From Terriglobia bacterium (GTDB lineage Bacteria > Acidobacteriota > Vicinamibacteria > Vicinamibacterales > CAVVIG01): 49,101 nucleotides of DNA. Shown in pieces: positions 8,010 to 15,986 of the stretch (its first letter is position 1; the number at the start of each line of letters is the position of its first letter). The stretch lies in contig JAIQFX010000032.1 of the NCBI GenBank assembly GCA_020073005.1, positions 1 to 49,101 of the forward strand, written 5' to 3'. The notes below the pieces were generated by a model. It saw nothing but the letters and a program-made list of their open reading frames with translations. It made no database searches and was not told the origin of the DNA. Both the position numbers and the translations under genes were made by a program.

Positions 8010-9995
8010 ATGGCGCGCCACCACACCATCGTCACCGCAGCGGACCACCGCTTCTTCCGGACGCTGCGACAGATGCTGCGGAGCGCGGCGCGTCACGGTC
8101 TCGACCGCGCGCACGACTTCGTCGTCGTCGATCTCGGGCTGACCGACGATGATCGTCGCGTGTTGGGACGCGAGGCGCCGTGGTGCGAAGTCACGCCGTT
8201 CCCGTTCGATCGCTATCCGCCGCACGTCCGCGACCTTTCGTGCTTCGCCTGGAAACCGATTCTCATCGCGAACGTGATCGCCGAGCGCGGCGGCACGATC
8301 CTCTGGCTGGATTCCGCCACGCTCTTCCACGGATCGCTGGCCCCGGCCTTTGCGCGAATCGCGCGCGACGGCGTGTTCTCGCTGATCGGTCAGACGCCGC
8401 TCGGGAAATGCTGCGACGGCCGGACGCTCTCTCGGCTCGGCGTGCGCGACGAGGATCTCCTGAAGCCGTACCGCGCGGGCGGCGCGCTCGGGTTCGACGC
8501 GGATCGTCCGGGCGTGCGCGCGCTGGTCACCGCGTGGCGCGACTACGCGCTCGACGCCGGCTGCATCGCCCCGCCCGGGCTGGACCGGCGCATCCACCGT
8601 TTCGACCAGGCGATCATGACCGCGCTGCTCTGCCGGTTCGAGCGCGAACACGGCATCGTGCTGCCGCTCGACGAAATCGACATCAGCTCGATCGACCCGG
8701 TTCGATGGATCTCCACGCGGAACAAAGTGGCCCCGCGGCTGCCGCTCGCACTCGATTCCGCAGTTCGCGCGTACTACGGCATCTGGAAGCGCGCCGATCG
8801 TTTCGGCCTCCGCGCGCAGCGTCACGGCTGGTTACGCACGGTGGCGAGAAGCGCCGAAGGACTCATCCAGACGTCGATCGATCGCGTGTCGCTCCGCCGC
8901 GCTGCACGGCGCGCTCGACGGTTCCTGCGCGACGCGCGATCGGTCCGCGGCCATCGCTGCTCCTGCGATCCGACGCTCGACGTCCACCTCGTGCACAGCG
9001 AAGCGCTGCGCGAAGCGTGCGACGTCGTGGTCGACTTCGGCAGCAACATCGAGCGTCCGGAACGGCCGCACGTGCCGGTGCCGATGCTCGCCGCGATCGC
9101 CGGCAGCATCACCGCGGGCAGCGCGATCCACGTGAAGAGCGATCTGCTCGCGTCGTTCGTCGAGTCGGTGCTGCCGCACATCCGCGTCCCGTTCGTCCTG
9201 GTCACGGGCGACTCGGACGTCGCGCCCGTCAGCGCGTTCGCGCCGCTCCTTGACGATGCGCGGGTGCTCCACTGGTTCGCGCAGAACTGCGACGTCGAGT
9301 ACGACCATCCGCGCCTCACGCGCATTCCGATCGGCGTGGACAATCCCGTCTACACGAAGCTGGACAAGCGGCTGGGATTTCTCCTCGCGATGCTGCTCGG
9401 CCGGATTCCGTTCGACCGGACGCTGAGCCGCAACGGCATGGGCGATCAGAAGCTGTTGCAGGCCGTGAGCCGCCGCGCGACGCGGACGTTTCGCGAAAAG
9501 CCGGCGCGCGCGTTGTGCACGTTTCACCGCAACAGCATCCTGCTGCCCAACGCCGACACGATCACCGATCGCCGCGACGCCGTCGAGCAGCTGCGCGATC
9601 AGCCCGACTGTCACTTCATCGAACGACGGCTGGCGCAAGCCGAGTACTGGGAAGCGCACCAGGATTTTGCGTTCGAGGTGTCGCCTCGCGGCAGCGGCCT
9701 CGACTGCTTCCGGACGTGGGAGTGTCTGTTTCTCGAAACCGTGCCGATCGTGAAGGCGTCGGCCCTCGACGCGCTCTACCGGCAGGAGCGTCTGCCCGTG
9801 GCGGTCGTGGAATCGTGGCGGGAGGTGACGTCCGCCAATCTGCGGCGGTGGCAGACCGATCTCGCGGATCGCTTCACGCCTGATCTACGGCGTCGCCTGA
9901 CGGCTGACTACTGGCGGGGACAGATCGAAGACGCGAAGCGTCAGGGCGAAGGCACGACGCCGCGCAGGCTGGTGTCGACGCGCGTGCCCGCGTAG
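8010..9995 (+). CDS. Two-domain glycosyltransferase: GT-A-like domain + exostosin-like domain
   Basis: A 661-residue fusion. The N-terminal part (about 1-270) looks like a nucleotide-sugar transferase of the kind annotated as DUF1647/GT-A: FAWKPILIANVI, then ILWLDSATLF near residue 97, where a D-x-x replaces a clean DxD, and a RFDQAIMTALL helix. The C-terminal part (about 310-650) is an exostosin-like module with SPRGSGLDCFRTWE near residue 558 and PIVKASALDALY. It is paralogous to the protein at 3816-4847. A bifunctional enzyme adding two residues to one glycan, as in animal exostosins, is a reasonable inference. The stop region overlaps the convergent TPR gene by 55 bases. Confidence 0.65.
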   Translation: MARHHTIVTAADHRFFRTLRQMLRSAARHGLDRAHDFVVVDLGLTDDDRRVLGREAPWCEVTPFPFDRYPPHVRDLSCFAWKPILIANVIAERGGTILWLDSATLFHGSLAPAFARIARDGVFSLIGQTPLGKCCDGRTLSRLGVRDEDLLKPYRAGGALGFDADRPGVRALVTAWRDYALDAGCIAPPGLDRRIHRFDQAIMTALLCRFEREHGIVLPLDEIDISSIDPVRWISTRNKVAPRLPLALDSAVRAYYGIWKRADRFGLRAQRHGWLRTVARSAEGLIQTSIDRVSLRRAARRARRFLRDARSVRGHRCSCDPTLDVHLVHSEALREACDVVVDFGSNIERPERPHVPVPMLAAIAGSITAGSAIHVKSDLLASFVESVLPHIRVPFVLVTGDSDVAPVSAFAPLLDDARVLHWFAQNCDVEYDHPRLTRIPIGVDNPVYTKLDKRLGFLLAMLLGRIPFDRTLSRNGMGDQKLLQAVSRRATRTFREKPARALCTFHRNSILLPNADTITDRRDAVEQLRDQPDCHFIERRLAQAEYWEAHQDFAFEVSPRGSGLDCFRTWECLFLETVPIVKASALDALYRQERLPVAVVESWREVTSANLRRWQTDLADRFTPDLRRRLTADYWRGQIEDAKRQGEGTTPRRLVSTRVPA

Positions 9996-10663
9996 AGCGC
10001 GTCGCTCACAGCCCAACCGACTTTTTTCTCGTCGTCGTCGAGCCGCCGGATCAGCTCCGGATCGGGCCCGATGCGCGCCGTCCCCGTCTTCCACACCTCG
10101 CGCGCCTTGTCGCGCTCGTCCAGCCGCCAGTGGCCGTCGCCGAGCGATCGGTAGACGTGCGCGATGAGGATCGTCGGCGTGTCCGGCGCCACCATGCGCA
10201 GCGCCTGCTCGAGGTCGGCGATGCCGCGCGGGATCCGCTTGAAGATGAAGGTGTTGTAGTACAGGTTGACGACGCCGCGGATGTAGTACGCGAGCACGGT
10301 CGGCTTGAGCGCGATCGACTTCGTCAGGCTGTCCATCGCATCGCGCCCGAGGTAGAGCCGGCGGAGGTCGCCCGCCACCGGCACTTTATCCACGCAGGCG
10401 AGCGCGTGGCTGATGAGAATGTTCGGGCCGCGGTTCTTGCGCTTCGCCAGGCTCTCGAGGATGTCGATGGCGCGGTCGAATTGTCCCTGCGCAATCGCGA
10501 GCTGCCGATAGTCCGCGGCCGCGCGCAGGTTCTCGGGATCGGCGGCCACCGTCTTCTCGAGCGTGGCCAGCGCCGCGAGGTCGGGCGCCTTCTCCGCGCG
10601 CAGGACGACGCCGGCGGCAAGGCACGCGAGCAGGGGAAGCATCAGGAACGCAGGACGCCGCAT
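9941..10663 (-). CDS. Secreted TPR-repeat protein
   Basis: A 240-residue protein with a cleavable-looking signal peptide (MRRPAFLMLPLLACLAAGVV) and TPR-like helical repeats: LEKTVAADPENLRAAADY, QFDRAIDILESLAKRKN, MDSLTKSIALKP and IADLEQALRMVAPD. TPR domains hold protein complexes together, and no enzymatic motif is seen. Its ATG overlaps the stop of the upstream TonB-dependent receptor by one base (TGATG), so it is the last gene of the operon PepM-like / decarboxylase / receptor / TPR. A periplasmic partner of that receptor is the simplest inference. The 3' end overlaps the convergent glycosyltransferase gene. Confidence 0.75.
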   Translation of the reverse strand: MRRPAFLMLPLLACLAAGVVLRAEKAPDLAALATLEKTVAADPENLRAAADYRQLAIAQGQFDRAIDILESLAKRKNRGPNILISHALACVDKVPVAGDLRRLYLGRDAMDSLTKSIALKPTVLAYYIRGVVNLYYNTFIFKRIPRGIADLEQALRMVAPDTPTILIAHVYRSLGDGHWRLDERDKAREVWKTGTARIGPDPELIRRLDDDEKKVGWAVSDALYAGTRVDTSLRGVVPSP

Positions 10664-13146
10664 CAGCGCTCGAACCGTAACTGCAGCCGGAACTGCCGGT
10701 ACTCGGAGTTATAGAACGTGCCGAAGTTCGGCGAGCTGAGATTCGCCTGCACGTCGACGGGGTTGAAGGAATCGAGCGCGTTGTACGCGCGGACGCCGAT
10801 CCACGGCTGCAGCTTGCCCACCTTGAACCGGTGCTCGATCCCGAGGTCCACGTGGAAGCGGTTCGGCAGCCGCAGCGCGTTGCGCGGGCCGACGAAATCC
10901 AGCGCGTCGTTCACGACCGAGTACGGCAGGCCCGTCCGCCAGTCGAGGACGCCGATCAGCAGCCAGTGCGGCGTCGGCATCAGGTGGCCCCGCGCGAACA
11001 GCCGGTGCGGCACGTCGGTCGCGGACGGCCCGTATTGGTTCGGCGCGACGATCGGCCACATCATGGCGTCGAAGTAGCTCGCGAACGCGTTCAGATCGCT
11101 CTGCGCAAGGGCGTACGCGTAGCTCACGTTGAGATCCGCGGCCGGCGATCGCGCGTAATGGACGCCCACCTCGAGCGCACGGTAGAGCGACTCTCCGTCA
11201 TCGCTCATCACCAGCTGTCCCAACCCCGCCTGTCGCGCCGTGTCCACGATGAGCTCGTTGCCGCCGCGCCGCTCGAGCACGCCGGCGTGCACGGACCAGC
11301 GCGGCGTCCAACGATTGTCGTACGAGATGTCCCACGTCCGGCTTCGCGCGGTCCGCAGGATCGGATCCACGACGTTCGAAAACGGCACGCGGGACAGCGC
11401 GGTCGTGCCGTCCGGCGCGAACCGCGTGTCGGTGAACGTCTCGAACTGCGTGAAGGCGCCGGCGGCCGACGGCGTGCGCTCGTAGAACAAGCCGAGCCCG
11501 CCCCGCAGCACCTCGGACCCGGACGCGTTCAGCAGCAGCGCCGCACCGACGCGCGGCGTCAGGTTCCACCGATCGACGACGCCGTCGCGGTCGAGCCGGG
11601 CGCCGTACTCGAGGTACCAGCGCGTGGAAAACTGCCAGCGATCCTGCGCGAAGAACGCGACGTCCGTGCTGTCGACGGCCTGCATGGTCGGCGCGGTGAA
11701 GTCGAGGCGGCGCGAGAGCGTCCCGTTCGGACGGAAGATGAGGAACGGCCGGCTCGCGCTCGTCCCGTCGTAGCCGTTCACGAGAACGTCGACGCCCGCC
11801 TTGAAGAGATGCAAGCCGCCGGACTTCCCCGCCGACGAACCGGACACGGTCTCGATCCACTGCAGCGTCGACAGCCGGCGCTCCTGCGTGTTGTAGAAAT
11901 TGCCGAGCGTCGTGTCGGGGAACAGCTGCATGGGCGCCACGCCCTGCGGGTCCAGGTTCGTTCTGGTGCCGCGCCACTGCACGGTCGACTCCCCGATGAG
12001 CCGGTCCGTCCACAGCGCGCGCTCGGTCAGCGACACGTGATTCACACGCTCGCGCAGATCGACGGTCGCCTCCGGCGGCGTGAACGTGCCGAGCGACGCC
12101 CACGTGGTGGTGCTCGGGAACAGGCCGACCTGGCCGATGAGCGAGTGCCGCGGGCTGAGATTCGCGTCCACGCGCGAGAACGAGCTGAACCACTGCGTCG
12201 TGTGGCGCTCGTCTTCGGGACGGCTGGGGACGTCGTCGGTGCTGTAGCGGTACTGGCCCGTCTGCTCGAGGAACAGCCGGTCCTTCAGAATCGGTCCGCC
12301 CACTTCCACGCGCGGCCCGAAGCCCGAGATGCCTTTGACGTTCCAGTCCTCTTTGCGTTTCGTGCGCAGCGTCGGATCGAAGTTGTTCACCCGGAGCCGC
12401 CACTGGTCGCCGGCGCGCTTGGTCTGAATGACGACGAGACCCGACGAGAACCGGCCGTACTCGACCGCGTACGGGTTCGGCAGCACCGAGACCGAATCGA
12501 TCGCGTCGTCGGGCAGCGTCAGGTTCACGAGGCCCATCGCGGGATCGGCCAGCGTCGTCGCACCAATCTGGACGCCCGACTGCGTCGGCCGGCCGCCTTT
12601 GATGCTCATGCCGCCGGGCACTTCAATCACGCTCGCCAGCAGGCGCATCGCCGCGCCGAGCCCGCCGCCGGGCGACAGCCGATCCGTTTCCTTGTCGTCG
12701 ATCGTGTCGGTCTTCGCGAGCGTGTCGGCGCTCGACACGACCGCGGGCGGCGCGACGACGTCGATCGTGTCGGTCAGCGTGGCGATCGCGAGATCGATCT
12801 GGACGTCGGCCGCCTTCCCGGCGACGACGGTCGCCGTGACGGCGAGCGTCGTGAATCCGCCGAGCGACGCGACGACCCGATACGGGCCCTCGGGCAGGTC
12901 CTCGATGCGGAAATGCCCGTCGCCCTCCGACAGGAGCGAGGCGACCTGGCGGTTGTTGGCGGCGACCACCATGATCTGCGCGCCGGGCAGGCGCACCGTG
13001 TTGTTCAAGGTCGTCACGACGCCGTCGATGGCGCCGGTCGCCGGGCGCACCTGCGCGGTTCCGCGTGCTGCGCCCGCGCACACGAAGGCAACGGCCAGCA
13101 CCACGGCCGGGACGGAGCACCGAAGGAATCCGGACCGCAGCCTCAC
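10663..13146 (-). CDS. TonB-dependent receptor, Oar-like, in phosphonate operon (copy 1)
   Basis: An 827-residue outer-membrane protein. The order is signal peptide (about 1-32, ending near TAQ), a carboxypeptidase-regulatory/CnaB-like beta-sandwich (about 38-115: GAIDGVVTTLNN, FRIEDLPEGPYRVVAS), a plug-like segment with MSIKGGRPTQSGVQIG and PNPYAVEYGRFSSGLVVIQT, and a long beta-barrel ending in the terminal aromatic strand RLQLRFER. The start is GTG, 35 bases after the decarboxylase beta gene. Acidobacterial genomes carry many such receptors, usually with unknown ligands. What is unusual is the operon: it lies directly behind phosphonate biosynthesis genes and overlaps the TPR gene by one base. 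It is a close paralogue of the receptor at 17442-19901, which sits in the other phosphonate operon. Confidence 0.85.
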   Translation of the reverse strand: MRLRSGFLRCSVPAVVLAVAFVCAGAARGTAQVRPATGAIDGVVTTLNNTVRLPGAQIMVVAANNRQVASLLSEGDGHFRIEDLPEGPYRVVASLGGFTTLAVTATVVAGKAADVQIDLAIATLTDTIDVVAPPAVVSSADTLAKTDTIDDKETDRLSPGGGLGAAMRLLASVIEVPGGMSIKGGRPTQSGVQIGATTLADPAMGLVNLTLPDDAIDSVSVLPNPYAVEYGRFSSGLVVIQTKRAGDQWRLRVNNFDPTLRTKRKEDWNVKGISGFGPRVEVGGPILKDRLFLEQTGQYRYSTDDVPSRPEDERHTTQWFSSFSRVDANLSPRHSLIGQVGLFPSTTTWASLGTFTPPEATVDLRERVNHVSLTERALWTDRLIGESTVQWRGTRTNLDPQGVAPMQLFPDTTLGNFYNTQERRLSTLQWIETVSGSSAGKSGGLHLFKAGVDVLVNGYDGTSASRPFLIFRPNGTLSRRLDFTAPTMQAVDSTDVAFFAQDRWQFSTRWYLEYGARLDRDGVVDRWNLTPRVGAALLLNASGSEVLRGGLGLFYERTPSAAGAFTQFETFTDTRFAPDGTTALSRVPFSNVVDPILRTARSRTWDISYDNRWTPRWSVHAGVLERRGGNELIVDTARQAGLGQLVMSDDGESLYRALEVGVHYARSPAADLNVSYAYALAQSDLNAFASYFDAMMWPIVAPNQYGPSATDVPHRLFARGHLMPTPHWLLIGVLDWRTGLPYSVVNDALDFVGPRNALRLPNRFHVDLGIEHRFKVGKLQPWIGVRAYNALDSFNPVDVQANLSSPNFGTFYNSEYRQFRLQLRFER

Positions 13147-13181
13147 GTTTCAGTTTCCGTTGGGTCTTTCCAATTGTGGCC

Positions 13182-13769
13182 CTACGCCGAACGGGTTTTC
13201 AAGGTCGCGCGCGCCCGGAAGCGCGCGGTCAGTTCGGACGGAGACGGCTCGACCCGGCCGATTCCGGGCTGATTGCCGCGCTCGACGTCGACGACGAGCA
13301 TCGCCGGCGCGGGAGTGTGGAGAAACGAGCGCAGCGCATCCGTCAGCGCCTGTTCGTCGCGCACGCGCACGACCGAGCGGTAGCCGGCGGCGCGGGCGAC
13401 GGCGTCCAGCGGCACGCGATCGGAAATCGTCCGCTGATCGCCCGTCGATCCGTGCGCGGCGTTGTCGAAGACGACGTGGTAGAAGTTCGGCGGCGCCGCG
13501 GCCGCGACGCTGCCGAGCGCGCCCATGTTCATCAGCACGTTGCCGTCGCCGTCGAAGACGACGACCGTCCGCGACGGCTGGACGAGCGCGAGGCCGAGTC
13601 CGATCGAGGACGCGAGCCCCATCGATCCGATCATGTAGAAGCGCGACGGCGCGTCAGCGTGCGTGTACAGCTCGCGGCCGATCATGCCGTTGCAGACGAC
13701 GGTGAGGCAGTCCGCGCCAGTGACGTCGACGGCATCGGCGACGCGCGCGACGGCGAAGGCGCGCTTCAC
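13182..13769 (-). CDS. Phosphonopyruvate decarboxylase-like, ThDP-binding C-terminal subunit
   Basis: A 195-residue protein corresponding to the C-terminal, diphosphate-binding half of a thiamine-diphosphate decarboxylase. GSMGLASSIGLGLAL leads to the ThDP/Mg motif GDGNVLMNMGALG near residues 70-82, followed by an NAAHGSTGDQ segment. With the preceding gene it makes a split enzyme of about 360 residues in total, the size of one-chain phosphonopyruvate decarboxylases (Ppd, Fom2), which convert phosphonopyruvate to phosphonoacetaldehyde and make the PEP-mutase step irreversible. The split resembles archaeal sulfopyruvate decarboxylase (ComD/ComE), so sulfopyruvate is an alternative substrate. 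The start ATG overlaps the upstream stop by four bases. The upstream PEP-mutase-like gene and the AEP transaminase nearby favour the phosphonate role. Confidence 0.8.
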   Translation of the reverse strand: MKRAFAVARVADAVDVTGADCLTVVCNGMIGRELYTHADAPSRFYMIGSMGLASSIGLGLALVQPSRTVVVFDGDGNVLMNMGALGSVAAAAPPNFYHVVFDNAAHGSTGDQRTISDRVPLDAVARAAGYRSVVRVRDEQALTDALRSFLHTPAPAMLVVDVERGNQPGIGRVEPSPSELTARFRARATLKTRSA

Positions 13770-14263
13770 GATTGCAGCCTCCCCTTCCCGACGACGAGCG
13801 CGACGGGCCTGCGCGTCTCGCGCATGACACGGGTGAGCCGCTCGACGTTCGCGCCGAGCGTCGCCGGATCGAACACCGCGTACGGGATCTGCAGCAGCTG
13901 CAGAAACGGCTGCATCACGTCGCCCATGATGAGATGTTCGGGCGCGTCCTTCCCGCCTTCGCCGCGCCAGCTGACCGCGAGGAGCGCCGGGATGTCGTAG
14001 ATCTGATGCAGCGACACGAGCGCGTTCATGCTGACGCCGAGCCCGCTGTTCTGCATGAAGACGACGGGCTGCCGGCCGCCGAGGTAGGCGCCCGCCGCGA
14101 GGCCCAGCGCGGAATCTTCGCGCACCGCGCTGACGTAGCCGTAGCGCGGCTCGGCGTCGAGGATGCGCGTCACGCCCTCGAAGAGCGAGCAGGGAACGCC
14201 CGTGAAGAAGTTGTAGCCGTGCTGTTCGAGCAGGTCGAGGAAGTGGCGGGACGGACTAGCCAA
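13766..14263 (-). CDS. Phosphonopyruvate decarboxylase-like, N-terminal (PYR) subunit
   Basis: A 165-residue protein matching the pyrimidine-binding half of ThDP decarboxylases. It has FFTGVPCSLFEGVTRIL near the N-terminus, the activating Glu in VREDSALGLAAGAYLGG near residue 48, and QNSGLGVSMNALVSLHQIYDIP, a stretch very characteristic of the phosphonopyruvate/sulfopyruvate decarboxylase group. It works with the next gene as an alpha/beta pair. It overlaps the PepM-like fusion gene by eight bases upstream and the beta gene by four bases downstream, so the three are translated from one message. Substrate assignment rests on family and operon context. Confidence 0.8.
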   Translation of the reverse strand: MASPSRHFLDLLEQHGYNFFTGVPCSLFEGVTRILDAEPRYGYVSAVREDSALGLAAGAYLGGRQPVVFMQNSGLGVSMNALVSLHQIYDIPALLAVSWRGEGGKDAPEHLIMGDVMQPFLQLLQIPYAVFDPATLGANVERLTRVMRETRRPVALVVGKGRLQS

Positions 14264-15935
14264 CTTCTGTCCACGCCCGGCGATAGTCGTCGAACGTATC
14301 GACCTCGAGCCAGCCCTGGTGGATCCCGACCGATCCGACCGCGTGCCCGCGCCGGATGACCTCGTGCAGCAGATCGGTCAGCTTCGCCTTCCGCAGCGAC
14401 GGCGACTCGTGGACGGGCGCCGACTCGCCGCGCTCGCGCAGCTCGCGATAGACTTCGCCGAGGATCTGGCAGCCGTGCGCCGTGAGCTTCGCCATGCCGA
14501 TGAACTCGGCGGTCGCCTCGCCCGGGTCCAGCGACTGCCCGATCGCCGTGAGCCGCACGGGCTGATCGTCGGCGAGGAAGCGGTGGTGGCGCCGCGGCGT
14601 GGGCGTTTCGATCACGAGATCGGCCGCCGAGCCCTCGCGCGTCGCGCGCGTGTCGGGCCACGAGCGATCGCAGACGAGCGCGATGTCCTGGTCGCACTGC
14701 AGCAGGCGGTCGAGGATGTTGCGGTCGAACAGGATGTCGCCGTACATCACGATCACCGTGCCCGACAGCTCCGAGCCCGCGCGCAGCAGGCTCTCCAGCT
14801 CGCCGCTCTCCTCGAACGCGTCGTTGTCGTAATAGCGCACGTTCGGGATCGTGATCATTTCCTTCTTGTAGCCGCGCACGACGGCGATCGGGCGGACGCC
14901 GGCCTGCTGCAGCATGTCCACCTGGCGCTCGAGAATCGGCTTGCCTTTCACCTCGAGCATCGCCTTCGGACGATCCGAGACCAGCGGCATGAGCCGTCGA
15001 TCGAAGCCGGCCGCAAGAATGATGGCCTTGACGGTCTCGACGTCGGCCGGCAGGTACTCGCGCTCGTCGGCCTTCATCTGGGCGAGGTTCACGAGCCGGT
15101 AGACTTCAGTCAGCGGCACGATGCGATCTTCGACGTTCGACGCGCGACCGGTCTCGCGGATCGTCTTCAGGGACTCCTGCGCCGCGCGAATCGCCGCGCG
15201 CATGCCCTGATTCGCGAAGATCATCAGCTTCAGTCCGGCGCGCGCGAGCTCGTCGATGCTCGCGCCGTTGTAGGTCGTCGGCACGCACGCGAGCGGCGTC
15301 AGCCGATCCCATTCGGAGGCGAACTGCGCGACCTCGTCCATCGTGCCGTGCTTGGAATGGATCAACACGACGTCGGCGCCCGCGTCGGCGTACGCGCGGC
15401 CGCGGCGCAGCGCCTCTTCCATGCCCCAGCCGGCGATCAGCGCCTCGGTCCGCGCGACGATGACGAGCTCGCCGGCGGCGGCGTCGACGGCCGACGTGAT
15501 CTTCAGGACCTGCTCGTCGGTGTCGGTCAGCAGGCGCTTGACGCCGCCGTAGAAGCTGCAGCGCTTCGGAAAGACGTTGTCTTCGATGCAGATGCTGGCG
15601 ATGCCGGCGGCGGCGAACTGGCGCACCGTCCGGATCGCGTTGATCGAATTGCCGAAGCCCGTGTCGCAGTCGGCCATCACGGGAAGACTCACGGCGTCGT
15701 TCATGACCTGCGCGGCGTGCAGCGTCTCGGTCATCGTCAGGATGCTGGCATCCGGCACGGCGTAGCTCGCGCTGATTTCGAACCCGCTCGCCCAGACGGC
15801 GTCATAGCCGGCTTCCTCGACGATCCGCGCCGTGAGGCCGTCGTGCGCGCCTCCGAGCACGATCGGGCCGGGTTTCGCGAGCAGGCGCCGGAGCGCCGCG
15901 GCTTTCGACAGAAGTGGCGTGACGCGTTTGCTCAT
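14256..15935 (-). CDS. PEP mutase-like protein fused to a nucleotidyltransferase
   Basis: A 559-residue fusion. Residues 1 to about 300 are an isocitrate-lyase/PEP-mutase superfamily barrel: VWASGFEISASYAVPD, MADCDTGFGN, IVARTEALIAGWG, VLIHSKHG and NVEDRIVPL all follow PEP mutase. From about residue 305 a nucleotidyltransferase domain begins (AIILAAGFDRRL, DRPKAMLEVKGKP, VMYGDILFD) and ends with GWLEVDTFDDYRRA. PEP mutase makes phosphonopyruvate, the entry to nearly all natural phosphonates. The fused domain resembles LicC/PntC-type cytidylyltransferases, and Fom1 has a related fusion in the opposite order. The gating loop reads EDNVFPKRCS (118-127) instead of the diagnostic EDKxxxxxNS. It is first in the operon with the split decarboxylase and a receptor. 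The ATG at 15935 has TATCGT nine bases upstream. Confidence 0.8.
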   Translation of the reverse strand: MSKRVTPLLSKAAALRRLLAKPGPIVLGGAHDGLTARIVEEAGYDAVWASGFEISASYAVPDASILTMTETLHAAQVMNDAVSLPVMADCDTGFGNSINAIRTVRQFAAAGIASICIEDNVFPKRCSFYGGVKRLLTDTDEQVLKITSAVDAAAGELVIVARTEALIAGWGMEEALRRGRAYADAGADVVLIHSKHGTMDEVAQFASEWDRLTPLACVPTTYNGASIDELARAGLKLMIFANQGMRAAIRAAQESLKTIRETGRASNVEDRIVPLTEVYRLVNLAQMKADEREYLPADVETVKAIILAAGFDRRLMPLVSDRPKAMLEVKGKPILERQVDMLQQAGVRPIAVVRGYKKEMITIPNVRYYDNDAFEESGELESLLRAGSELSGTVIVMYGDILFDRNILDRLLQCDQDIALVCDRSWPDTRATREGSAADLVIETPTPRRHHRFLADDQPVRLTAIGQSLDPGEATAEFIGMAKLTAHGCQILGEVYRELRERGESAPVHESPSLRKAKLTDLLHEVIRRGHAVGSVGIHQGWLEVDTFDDYRRAWTEVG

Positions 15936-15944
15936 GGAACATCG

Positions 15945-15950
15945 ACGATA
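15945..15950 (-). promoter_or_regulatory. Candidate -10 hexamer for the PepM-like operon
   Basis: TATCGT on the minus strand lies nine bases before the ATG at 15935, in the 51-base gap shared with the divergent ceramide synthase gene. This is the same spacing pattern as other starts in the window. Confidence 0.3.
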
Positions 15951-15986
15951 CCACAGTCATGCTTTGATAAAGTAGGTGTCACGTTG

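Noticed and set aside
10831-13272. Very long open frame (over 800 codons) on the plus strand opposite the first TonB-dependent receptor gene
   Set aside because: It is antisense to a well-supported receptor, has an Arg/Val/His-rich composition with no recognisable domain, and is expected from high GC codon bias.
14319-15986. Upstream extension of the ceramide synthase frame by more than 550 codons
   Set aside because: It runs antisense to the PepM-like fusion gene. The GNAT family match begins at about 15987, where a ribosome-binding site is seen.
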